Shown: piece after piece, positions 9,506 through 17,422 of the stretch
Layout: each line of letters begins with the position of its first letter
Numbering within the stretch: position 1 is the stretch's first letter
Assembly: GCA_934555825.1 (NCBI GenBank)
Contig: CAKTFJ010000001.1
Location: 248,001 to 312,000 of the forward strand
Direction of reading: 5' to 3'
From: an uncultured Hyphomicrobium sp.
GTDB taxonomy: Bacteria; Pseudomonadota; Alphaproteobacteria; Rhizobiales; Hyphomicrobiaceae
Length of the DNA stretch: 64,000 nt
The notes under the pieces: model-generated
Database searches by the model: none
Seen by the model: the letters and a program-made list of their open reading frames with translations, nothing else
Told to the model about the DNA's origin: nothing
Program-made: the position numbers and the translations under genes

Positions 9506-10432
9506 GTGCGGTTCGGGCGTCCGGCGGCACCGAACGATATGCGTGCCAAAATGCAGAACAGTATCGTCGGCAGCGAATTCGAGCCGGATCAGTTTTTCGT
9601 CGGCGCGCTTGAGGGGCGCAGCTGTTGCTCCGGTTTGGAAGAGGTCGAGCTTTGGCCGAAGCTCATCATCAATTGCTACCTGAGCGGCGGCCAGTCCTTC
9701 GCCATCGATGGCGTGAACTTTTCCGAACGTGCGCATCCTTCGGACGGGCGTCCGCGAATCTCGATGATCAACATCCGGCGTCGAACCAAAATCCAATTCA
9801 AAAAGGGGGATCTGGGCGCGCTGCGTCTTCGGAAGGTCAAGCTGTCGATTCCGGAGCCGTGGCTTCAACGCATCGTCGACGGGTTCTCGGGGACGTCGCC
9901 TGCTCTGCACCGATTCTTCTCCGGTCACCTCAGTCACTTCGCCTTCGATCCAACACTTGAGCAGGTCGAGCTTGCGGAACAGATCAGCCAGCCGCCTGCG
10001 ACTGTGAGGGGAGAATTCCTGACGCTTTATCGCAAAGCGCGCGCAATCGAGCTGATGCGCCTTTCGTTTCTTTCCCTGGTCGCGCAGGGGGAGGAGATCG
10101 ATCATAAGCCCTCCCTGACAACGGCGCGCCATTGCGAACGTGTGCGGACTTACATCCTCGCCAATCTCTCGAAGCCGTTGACGATTGAGGCTATCGCCCG
10201 GGACAATGCTGCAAGCGTGTCGTCCGTTCAGCGCCATTTCAAACAGCACTACGGCGTGACGGTTTTCGATTTCATACGCCGCAAGCGCCTCGAAGCAGCG
10301 CGAGAAGCGTTGGAGGCGCGCGGCGTCACGGTCGCAGAAGCGGCTTGGATTGCCGGTTACACGAGCTCTTCGAGCTTCATCACGGCCTTCAAGAAAACCT
10401 TCGGCACGTGTCCCGGCGAAATGCGCGCCTGA
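9506..10432 (+). CDS. AraC-family regulator, probably of the adjacent siderophore uptake genes
   Basis: 308 residues from GTG 9506; ATG 9539 and ATG 9551 are alternative starts, and none has a clear ribosome site. The C-terminal about 100 residues form a double helix-turn-helix of AraC type (LTIEAIARDNAASVSSVQRHFKQHYG, then VTVAEAAWIAGYTSSSSFITAFKKTFG). The N-terminal domain is the variable sensor. Regulators of the PchR/YbtA kind next to TonB receptors bind ferric siderophores and switch on the receptor; that role here is inferred from position, 315 bases upstream of such a receptor. The 292-base gap before it contains an AT-rich stretch with TTGACA at 9434-9439 but no well-spaced -10. Confidence 0.85.
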   Translation: MRFGRPAAPNDMRAKMQNSIVGSEFEPDQFFVGALEGRSCCSGLEEVELWPKLIINCYLSGGQSFAIDGVNFSERAHPSDGRPRISMINIRRRTKIQFKKGDLGALRLRKVKLSIPEPWLQRIVDGFSGTSPALHRFFSGHLSHFAFDPTLEQVELAEQISQPPATVRGEFLTLYRKARAIELMRLSFLSLVAQGEEIDHKPSLTTARHCERVRTYILANLSKPLTIEAIARDNAASVSSVQRHFKQHYGVTVFDFIRRKRLEAAREALEARGVTVAEAAWIAGYTSSSSFITAFKKTFGTCPGEMRA

Positions 10433-10747
10433 GCGAGGGGCGCATCGCGAACGCAGGATTCCGGAAGCGCACTTATCGGCGTTTGCGAGCGGGCGGCGTT
10501 CGACGGCAGCAGGCATCAGGTGCGACCGCCCGGACAACGACGACCAAACACGCGCCAAAACGCGCAAGAATTAGAATAAAGTGAAAGTATTGACCGCACA
10601 CATTTCGGACGAACGGCAAAGGCGTTCTCAGAAACGTCAAAGCGTCGTCTCGGTCTTTAATTCCAAAAGCCTCCGCGTAGTTTCCGGCATGGGAAACCCG
10701 AACGCGCCGTTTGTCGGCGTTCCGGGATGCTTACAGTGGGGGTGACC
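10433..10747 (+). other. intergenic region upstream of the TonB-dependent receptor
   Basis: No gene seen. A relatively AT-rich core near 10566-10595 (containing TTAGAATAA) is the likeliest place for the receptor promoter and for AraC binding. I see no convincing Fur or full Irr/ICE palindrome. Short frames here on the plus strand are arginine-rich and look like shadows. Confidence 0.4.
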
Positions 10748-13135
10748 GTGAAGCTGAACCAAAGTCTATCAATTCGCGCTGTCGCGTTGGTCTCGACATG
10801 CGCGTGCTTGCCCGCGCTCTGCGCGATTGAAGCTGCAGCGCAGGAGTCGGGCGTAACCTTGCCTGCCGTCACCGTCGGCGGCGGCGGCCAAGCCAAGAAA
10901 AAGAACGCCACGACCGCTGCGCCCCAGGCGGAGCAGGCCGCACAGCAACAGCAACAACCCTCGGCCGCGACCGACTATCAGGGCGCGACCGGCCCCGTGA
11001 ATGGCTACGTCGCCCGCGAGAGCGCGACGGCCACGAAGACGGGCACGCCTCTCGTCGAAACGCCGCAGTCGGTGTCCGTCGTGCCGCAAAAGCAGATCGA
11101 GCAGCAGGGCGCAGAAAGCGTGTCGGACGCGCTGCATTACACTGCGGGTGTGATTGTCGATCAGCGGCCATCTTCGCGCTACGATATCGTCAATATTCGC
11201 GGCCTCGGCAGCTTGCAAAGCTTCGTTCATTTTCAGGACGGGCTTAAGCTTCAGCGTGGCCTGAACTTCGACGTTCCCGTCATCGATCCCTACCTGTTGG
11301 AGCGCATCGAAGTCTTCAAGGGTCCGGCCTCGGTCCTGTTCGGCCAAGTGGGCGTGGGCGGCCTCGTCAATTTTGTAAGCAAGAAGCCGACCGACGAGCC
11401 ATTTGGCGAGATCGGCGTGACGTTCGGTACGCATGAGCGTCGACAGCTTGCGTTCGATTTCGGCGGTCCGATCGACCGCGCCGGCCAGTTCTCTTATCGC
11501 ATTACCGGCCTCGGACGCGAAACGGGGACAGACATCTACGGTGTCGATGAAGAGCGATGGGCTATCGCACCGTCTCTGACATGGCGGCCCAGCACGTCGA
11601 CGACGCTCACGATCCTCGGCAGCTACATCAACGATCCGACGAGTTCGTACTCGGTCGCCGTTCCTGCGCTCGGCTCCGCATTGACGTCTCCAGTGGGGCA
11701 GATCCCGCATTTCTTCAACCCGGGAGAGCCGGCCTACGATTCGTTCGAGCGAGAGCAGGCTTCGATCGGTTACCAGTTCGAGCACGAATTCGACTCGGTC
11801 TGGACCGTGCGTCAGAACTTCAGATACATGAAGCTCGACACCGAGTTTGCGGGCGTCCAGACGGCAGGTCTCGTGGCCAACCAGCCGCAGATCACACGCA
11901 ACAAGTCGCTCACTCAGAACAGCAACGACACGTACGCGATCGACAATCAGGCGGAAGCCAAGTTCGCGACGGGCGCGTTGCGCCACACTGTGCTGTTTGG
12001 CTTCGACTATCAGCACACCTCGGCGTCGGCGAATGCCTCAGGTGGCGGGCCGACCACGAGTGTGACGCCCATCAACTACCTCAATCCTGTTTATGGCCTC
12101 AACATCGCACGGCCGGACATCGCGTCCTATAACTCGGGCGATAACAGCCAAGCTGGCATCTACGTGCAGGAACAGCTGAAGTACGGCAACTGGGTTGCTC
12201 TTCTTGGCGCACGCTACGACTGGGCGGACTATGATTATAGCTCACTGACGCTCGCCAATGGCGCGCTCACGAGCGCGTCGCAAAAGGACGAAGAACTCAC
12301 GTGGCGTGCGGCGCTGCTTTACAAGTTCGACAACGGGTTTGCACCGTACTTCAGCTATTCGACGTCGTTCGAACCGATCACCGGAACAGCCGTCGATTAT
12401 GCCGGACAACCTTTCAAGCCGACGACCGGCGAGCAGTACGAGCTTGGCTTCAAGTATGAACCGAGAGGTATCAACGCGTTCATTCAGGCGTCGATCTTCG
12501 ACATCACGCTGCAGGACGTCCAAACGCCCGATCCGGATCACACGTTCCTAAACGGCAGGTGGCCGTGCGCGCCGAATGCCAATTCGATCTGTCTGACGCA
12601 AACGGGCGAGATCCGTACCCGCGGTTTCGAAATCGAGGGCCGCGCGAGCTTGAACGAGAACTTGGATATCGTTGCGGCTTATACGTATCTTGATACGGAG
12701 GTGACGAAGTCCAATCAGGTCTTCAATTTCGGCGGCGGTGTCACCGTTGACGAGCTTGGCAAGCGCCCAACGGCGATCCCCGAGCACATGGCATCGTTCT
12801 GGGCCTTCTATACCTTCCACGAAGGTCCCCTGAGCGGTTTCGGCTTCGGTGGTGGCGTTCGTTACGTCGGTGAGACGTTCGGGAACCGTGCCAATACGTG
12901 GACGGTGGATTCCAACCTGCTGGTCGATGCAGCCATGAGCTATGACTTCGGTGCCATGGCGGCTTCATTTGAGGGCTATAGCCTCCAAGTCAATGCTCTC
13001 AATCTGTTCGACGAGGAATATATTGCATCGTGCGGTGCGTTCGGCGGCGGCTTGCCGGCAACCACCGCAAACAATTCCGGCTGCCACTACGGCGTGGGAC
13101 GAAACGTGACGGCAACGCTGAAATACCAATGGTAG
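10748..13135 (+). CDS. TonB-dependent ferric-siderophore receptor
   Basis: Outer-membrane gated beta-barrel that imports ferric siderophores using TonB energy. I prefer GTG 10748 (MKLNQSLSIRAVALV) behind GGGGG because it gives a clean signal peptide ending near AAAQE; ATG 10727 would add 7 residues. After a short linker with a run of Gln (QQQQQ) comes the plug domain (TPLVETPQSVSVVPQKQIEQQGAESVSDAL, RYDIVNIRGLG, RIEVFKGPASVLFGQ), then a barrel ending in the aromatic C-terminus LKYQW. There is no N-terminal STN signalling domain, so control should come from the AraC protein rather than a sigma/anti-sigma relay. The pattern is that of the hydroxamate/catecholate siderophore receptor family; the siderophore is not identifiable. 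Confidence 0.93.
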   Translation: MKLNQSLSIRAVALVSTCACLPALCAIEAAAQESGVTLPAVTVGGGGQAKKKNATTAAPQAEQAAQQQQQPSAATDYQGATGPVNGYVARESATATKTGTPLVETPQSVSVVPQKQIEQQGAESVSDALHYTAGVIVDQRPSSRYDIVNIRGLGSLQSFVHFQDGLKLQRGLNFDVPVIDPYLLERIEVFKGPASVLFGQVGVGGLVNFVSKKPTDEPFGEIGVTFGTHERRQLAFDFGGPIDRAGQFSYRITGLGRETGTDIYGVDEERWAIAPSLTWRPSTSTTLTILGSYINDPTSSYSVAVPALGSALTSPVGQIPHFFNPGEPAYDSFEREQASIGYQFEHEFDSVWTVRQNFRYMKLDTEFAGVQTAGLVANQPQITRNKSLTQNSNDTYAIDNQAEAKFATGALRHTVLFGFDYQHTSASANASGGGPTTSVTPINYLNPVYGLNIARPDIASYNSGDNSQAGIYVQEQLKYGNWVALLGARYDWADYDYSSLTLANGALTSASQKDEELTWRAALLYKFDNGFAPYFSYSTSFEPITGTAVDYAGQPFKPTTGEQYELGFKYEPRGINAFIQASIFDITLQDVQTPDPDHTFLNGRWPCAPNANSICLTQTGEIRTRGFEIEGRASLNENLDIVAAYTYLDTEVTKSNQVFNFGGGVTVDELGKRPTAIPEHMASFWAFYTFHEGPLSGFGFGGGVRYVGETFGNRANTWTVDSNLLVDAAMSYDFGAMAASFEGYSLQVNALNLFDEEYIASCGAFGGGLPATTANNSGCHYGVGRNVTATLKYQW

Positions 13136-14019
13136 GAGACGCGACAGCGCAAACCCCTGTCACTTTGCCGCGAACTGCTCAGCATCCGATGCGATCCCGC
13201 ACGGGTGCTGAGTTTCGTATTTTCGTGGCGTATCCGCACGCGCCCCCGCCCGCGTCCGGCTATCCGGTCGTGTATGTGCTCGATGCCAACGCGACGTTCG
13301 GTACGGTGACGGAGGCGGTGCGTCTCCAGTCGGCGCGCCCGGAAGCCACTGGCGTCACGCCGGCCGTCGTTGTCGGTATTGGCTATCCAACCGATCTTCC
13401 GCTCGATCCCGTGCGCCGGACGTTTGATTACACGCCAAAGGTCGATCCGTTCGCGCTTGGGTCTCGCCCTGACGGGTCGGATTGGCCGTCCACGGGGGGA
13501 GCAGACGCCTTTCTCGATTTCATCGAGGATGAACTGAAGCCGGCAGTCGTGGGGATGACCCCCATCGACCTGCATCGGCAGGCATTGTTTGGGCATTCGT
13601 TCGGCGGTCTCTTTACGCTCTACACGTTGTTTCGGCGGCCTGAAGCGTTTCAAACGTTCGTCGCGGGAAGCCCTTCGATCTGGTTCGGAAACGGCGCAAT
13701 TCTCAGCGCTGAAAAGGAATTTTCATCCAACCTGGAAACGGTCGAAAGTTCGCGCAGTGTGTTGATTGCGGTGGGTGGCCTGGAGCAAACGCCGCCGTCT
13801 GTCCGAGACGGCGCAAAGCAACGGGAGTTCGAAGCCCGCGCGTCGTGGATCGTACGCAATCGTATGGTCGACAATGCGAAAGAGATGGCGGGACGGCTGG
13901 AGAGCCTTTCAGGACGTGGGTTGCGCGTCCGCTACGAAGAGTTTCCAGGCGAGAACCACGTATCGGTCATCCCGCCGCTCGTCAGTCGCGCGCTGCGCTT
14001 CGCGCTCGCGCCGCGTTGA
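13129..14019 (+). CDS. siderophore esterase-like alpha/beta hydrolase (IroE/BesA/Fes type)
   Basis: 296 residues from ATG 13129, which overlaps the receptor stop by 7 bases; ATG 13189 is a possible shorter start. Proteins of this family cut the ester backbone of imported or exported trilactone siderophores to free iron. Visible features are the strand YPVVYVLDANATFG, the nucleophile elbow GHSFGG (Ser near residue 156), the VAGSPSIWF stretch and a late ENHVSVIPPL containing the probable catalytic His. There is no signal peptide, so the protein is probably cytoplasmic and would act on ferric siderophore delivered by the downstream FecB-FecCD-FecE importer. Confidence 0.85.
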   Translation: MVGDATAQTPVTLPRTAQHPMRSRTGAEFRIFVAYPHAPPPASGYPVVYVLDANATFGTVTEAVRLQSARPEATGVTPAVVVGIGYPTDLPLDPVRRTFDYTPKVDPFALGSRPDGSDWPSTGGADAFLDFIEDELKPAVVGMTPIDLHRQALFGHSFGGLFTLYTLFRRPEAFQTFVAGSPSIWFGNGAILSAEKEFSSNLETVESSRSVLIAVGGLEQTPPSVRDGAKQREFEARASWIVRNRMVDNAKEMAGRLESLSGRGLRVRYEEFPGENHVSVIPPLVSRALRFALAPR

Positions 14020-14053
14020 GGGTTCGGCAGTGTATCAACGGAATGGAGCGCAC

Positions 14054-15199
14054 ATGGCGCGTTGGTTGGTGTGTTGGCTTGCCTTGGTTGCTGCAGGGGG
14101 CGGCAGTGTGTTCTCTCCTGCTGCGGCCGAGCCGATTGTCATAACCGACATCGCGGGGCGAACGGTCACCATCGAACGACCGGCCCAACGCATACTTCTC
14201 GGTGAAGGCCGGCAGCTTCTCGCCTTGTCGCTCATTCACTCCGATCCGGTTTCCATTCTCGCCGGGTGGCCGGCCGATCTCAAGCGGCAGGATGAGGAAA
14301 CGTACGCGCGCTATAGTAAAAAGTATCCTGGCATCGAAGACATCGCGATCGTCGGCCAGGGAAGTCTCGACACGTTTTCTATCGAGCGAGCGCTCGCCGT
14401 TGCGCCCGACGTTGCCGTGTTCAGCGGCGGCTACGGTCCTTCCGTCAAATCGACCGACATCGTGTCGCGGCTCGAAAGCGCAGGGGTGAAAGTCGTTTTC
14501 ATCGATTTCATCAGCAAGCCGCTCGAAAACACCGCGCAAAGCCTCACCATTCTCGGAAAGCTTGTCGGTCGCGAAGCGGAAGCTAAAGCTTATGTCGAAT
14601 TTTATAACCGTCACAGGCAGCGGATTGCGGATCGCCTCGCGATGGCCAAACCCAAGGCGCCGAATGTATTCATGCACGCTCACGCGGGTCTTGGTGCGTG
14701 CTGTAATTCGCCGAGCCGCACGACCATTGGCGCATTTATAGATGCTGCTGGTGGGCACAACATTGCTGCAGATGTCCTGAGCGCGCCGTTTGGTCAGCTC
14801 AATCTCGAATATGTGCTGTCCGCTCATCCAGATATTTATGTTGGGACCGGGGGTGTGCATCTCATCGGCAAAGGCGGTCTTGTGATGGGGCCGGGTATAG
14901 ACCTGACGCGCTCAGAGAAGACGCTGGCCGACGTTGTCGCTGCGCCCGGGCTTTCCGATGTTGCCGCTGTCCGTAACGGACGCGTCTTTGGGCTCTGGCA
15001 TATCTTCAACAACAATCCGGCAAACTTTCTGGCCGTCGAGGTGTTGGCGAAATGGTTTCATCCCGAGCTGTTCGCGGATGTCGATCCGGACGAGAGTCTC
15101 CGTGAGTTGAACGACAGGTTCTTGCCGGTGCCGATGCAGGGCACCTATTGGGTTACGTTGAACCCGTCGAGAGAGGCCCCCGATGTTGCTTCGCCCTGA
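14054..15199 (+). CDS. ABC transporter periplasmic substrate-binding protein for iron siderophores (FecB/FepB-like)
   Basis: 381 residues from ATG 14054, preceded by GGAG. A signal peptide (ARWLVCWLALVAAGGG...AAAE) is followed by ITDIAGRTVTIERPAQRIL, the usual opening of the cluster of periplasmic iron-chelate binders. A long inter-lobe helix (NTAQSLTILGKLVGREAEAKAYVEFYNRHRQRI) is also visible. The upstream frame extension overlaps the esterase gene in another frame and is not coding. It binds ferric siderophore in the periplasm and hands it to the permease, whose gene overlaps its 3' end by 17 bases. Confidence 0.92.
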   Translation: MARWLVCWLALVAAGGGSVFSPAAAEPIVITDIAGRTVTIERPAQRILLGEGRQLLALSLIHSDPVSILAGWPADLKRQDEETYARYSKKYPGIEDIAIVGQGSLDTFSIERALAVAPDVAVFSGGYGPSVKSTDIVSRLESAGVKVVFIDFISKPLENTAQSLTILGKLVGREAEAKAYVEFYNRHRQRIADRLAMAKPKAPNVFMHAHAGLGACCNSPSRTTIGAFIDAAGGHNIAADVLSAPFGQLNLEYVLSAHPDIYVGTGGVHLIGKGGLVMGPGIDLTRSEKTLADVVAAPGLSDVAAVRNGRVFGLWHIFNNNPANFLAVEVLAKWFHPELFADVDPDESLRELNDRFLPVPMQGTYWVTLNPSREAPDVASP

Positions 15200-16244
15200 G
15201 TCAGGCGCCGCGGGTGCACTCGAATCCTATGCCGCGCTCGTTCGCCGGCGCATCGTGTTCGTTGGTGCGATCGCCGTGCTGGTCATCGTCGCGTTCATCA
15301 TAGACCTCGCGACGGGACCGTCGGCCCTTGGCGTATCGGACGTGCTGCGCGGTCTCTATGCGCCTGCGGAAGCCGAGCGGGCAACTGCTGTCATCATTTG
15401 GGAGGTGCGTCTGCCGCAAGCGCTGATCGCACTTCTCGTGGGCGCTGCGCTTTCGCTCGCTGGCGCCGAGATGCAGACGCTCCTCAATAATCCGATGGCG
15501 AGCCCATTCACTCTCGGGATGTCATCGGCTGCAACATTCGGCGCGGCGCTGGCCATCGTGTTGGGCATCGGCATCCCGGGCATTCCCGCAAGCTGGATCG
15601 TGCCGGTGAATGCGTTTCTGTTCGCGTTTGGGTCGGTTCTGCTTCTGAGTGCACTCTCGCGACTGCGGGGCACTGGGGGAGATTCGATCGTTCTATTCGG
15701 TATCGCGCTGTTCTTTACCTTCAACGCCCTTGTTGCCCTCACTCAGTTCATGGCCAGCGAGCAGGCGCTCCAGCAATTGGTGTTCTGGACGATGGGAAGC
15801 TTGACCCGCGCCTCGCTCGACAAGGCCGCGCTCGTTGCACTTGTGCTTGCCGTTGTGGTGCCGTTGTCCATGATGTCGGCATGGAAGCTAACGGCCTTGC
15901 GGTTGGGTGAGGATCGAGCACGCAGCATCGGTGTCAACGTGTCCCGCCTGCGCTTGGGAGGTCTGCTACGCGCAAGCCTTTTGACAGGCGTCGCCGTTGC
16001 CTTCGTTGGAACGATAGCCTTCATCGGGCTCGTCGGGCCGCATCTGGCGCGCCTCATGATCGGAGAGGATCATCGTTTCTTTCTCCCAGCGAGTGCGCTC
16101 TGCGGTGCACTGATTCTGTCTCTCGCATCGTGTGCGAGTAAAATCATCATGCCTGGCGTCGTGCTTCCTATCGGACTGGTGACGTCTCTCATCGGCGTGC
16201 CGTTCTTCCTCGCGCTCGTTCTCAACCGGCGGGAGCAGATATGA
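15183..16244 (+). CDS. iron-siderophore ABC transporter permease (FecCD family)
   Basis: 353 residues with about nine to ten hydrophobic segments. Family markers are IWEVRLPQALIALLVGAALSLAGAEMQTLLNNPMA near residues 70-106 and VGTIAFIGLVGPHLARLMIGEDHR near 278-301, the latter being the coupling region that meets the ATPase. It starts inside the end of the binding-protein gene and ends with a 4-base ATGA overlap into the ATPase gene. Only one permease gene is present, so the channel should be a homodimer. Confidence 0.95.
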   Translation: MLLRPESGAAGALESYAALVRRRIVFVGAIAVLVIVAFIIDLATGPSALGVSDVLRGLYAPAEAERATAVIIWEVRLPQALIALLVGAALSLAGAEMQTLLNNPMASPFTLGMSSAATFGAALAIVLGIGIPGIPASWIVPVNAFLFAFGSVLLLSALSRLRGTGGDSIVLFGIALFFTFNALVALTQFMASEQALQQLVFWTMGSLTRASLDKAALVALVLAVVVPLSMMSAWKLTALRLGEDRARSIGVNVSRLRLGGLLRASLLTGVAVAFVGTIAFIGLVGPHLARLMIGEDHRFFLPASALCGALILSLASCASKIIMPGVVLPIGLVTSLIGVPFFLALVLNRREQI

Positions 16245-17035
16245 GCGGCGACACTGCGCTCCACATCGAACGTCTTTCTGCAGGGTATCCGCGCCGCCGC
16301 GTGATCGACGGCCTGACGCTGGCTCCGCTCCAAGCCGGGCACATCACCGCGCTTGTGGGGCCGAATGCGGCTGGAAAATCCACCCTCATGCTGGCGCTCT
16401 CCGGGTTGATCAAGGCAAGTGGAACGGTGCTTTTTGGGGGGCGAAATCTCCTTGAGATCTCACCCGCCGAACGGGCCGATTGCGTCACTTTCATGCCGCA
16501 GCAACTCCCCCAGGGCGTTGCATTGACAGTCTTGGAATCCGTTCTCGCCGCCCTGAAGGCCATGCCCGTCGCGGGGCTCGAAATGCACGGGCCCCGAGTG
16601 CGCGCGCATGCGTTCGCCGCGCTCGAGCGTCTCGGCATCGGAAACATCGCGATGGAGCGGCTGAGCCGGCTCTCCGGAGGCCAGCGACAACTCGTAAGCC
16701 TCGCCCAGGCGATCGTGCGAAATCCGCGTGTGCTGTTGTTGGACGAGCCGACGAGTGCCTTGGACCTGCGGCATCAAACGCAGGTGATGAGCCTTGTGAG
16801 GTCGCTCGCGCGTGAAGGAAGGGTCGTTGTGGTTGTCCTGCACGATCTCAATCTCGCGGCACGCTGGGCGGACCATATCGTTGTGCTGAAAAAGGGAGCA
16901 TCTGCTGCCGAAGGCGATCCCGAAACGGCGCTGACATCTGCCGTTCTCGCCGAGGTGTATGACGTTGAGGCGCGCGTTGATCGATCGGCAGACGGTCATC
17001 TGCAGATTTCCGTCGAGCGCGTCCGCGAGCTTTGA
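16241..17035 (+). CDS. iron-siderophore ABC transporter ATPase (FecE/FepC-like)
   Basis: 264 residues. Walker A is GPNAAGKST (near 39-47), the signature is LSGGQRQL (near 145), Walker B is VLLLDEPTSALD (near 164), and the switch His is in VVVLHDLNLAARWAD. It powers siderophore import through the FecCD-type permease encoded just upstream with a 4-base overlap. It is length-typical for the FepC branch and complete. Confidence 0.95.
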   Translation: MSGDTALHIERLSAGYPRRRVIDGLTLAPLQAGHITALVGPNAAGKSTLMLALSGLIKASGTVLFGGRNLLEISPAERADCVTFMPQQLPQGVALTVLESVLAALKAMPVAGLEMHGPRVRAHAFAALERLGIGNIAMERLSRLSGGQRQLVSLAQAIVRNPRVLLLDEPTSALDLRHQTQVMSLVRSLAREGRVVVVVLHDLNLAARWADHIVVLKKGASAAEGDPETALTSAVLAEVYDVEARVDRSADGHLQISVERVREL

Positions 17036-17055
17036 TCGAAAAAGGCGGCAGGGAC

Positions 17056-17379
17056 ATGAGTGAAAGAGAAATTTACGAGAAGCAAGAAGCCTCATCGATG
17101 AGCAAGGCGATCAGTACCTTTGAAACGGAACGGGCATCGCGCTATCTGCAGGCCATGTGCAAGCACTTCGCCCACAAGGTGCCGGTGGAGTACGACACGG
17201 AGCACGGCTTGGCCGATATGCCCTTCGGATCGCTAAGAATGCAGGCGAGCGGGAACACGCTTTTGTTCGAGATCGAGGCGGCGGACGAGGCTACATTGGA
17301 GCGCATGAAATATGTCGTCGAAGCCCACATCGTGCGCTTCGCGTTTCGCGAAAAGCTGGAGAAGCTGGACTGGCGCTAA
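17056..17379 (+). CDS. DUF2218 family protein
   Basis: 107 residues from ATG 17056 (TTG 17032 overlaps the ATPase stop; ATG 17098 would keep only the domain). The ASRYLQAMCKHFAHKVPVEYD start, the FGSLRMQASGNTLLFEIEA middle and the FAFREKLEKLDWR end match the DUF2218 family, which I know mostly from siderophore loci, often near siderophore-interacting reductases. Its function is unknown; placement as the last gene of this uptake operon supports a role in handling or releasing iron from the imported chelate. Confidence 0.85.
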   Translation: MSEREIYEKQEASSMSKAISTFETERASRYLQAMCKHFAHKVPVEYDTEHGLADMPFGSLRMQASGNTLLFEIEAADEATLERMKYVVEAHIVRFAFREKLEKLDWR

Positions 17380-17422
17380 GCCACGATCATCGCCGGGGGC
17401 GCGATCCGTCGAGGGCTTCGTT

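Noticed and set aside
10566..10600. Irr/ICE or Fur box before the TonB receptor
   Set aside because: Only a half-like TTAGAATAA is present with no matching inverted arm; not supported.
13766..14053. 96-codon upstream extension of the FecB-like frame
   Set aside because: It overlaps the esterase gene and reads as Arg/Ser-rich shadow sequence; a good signal peptide starts at 14054.
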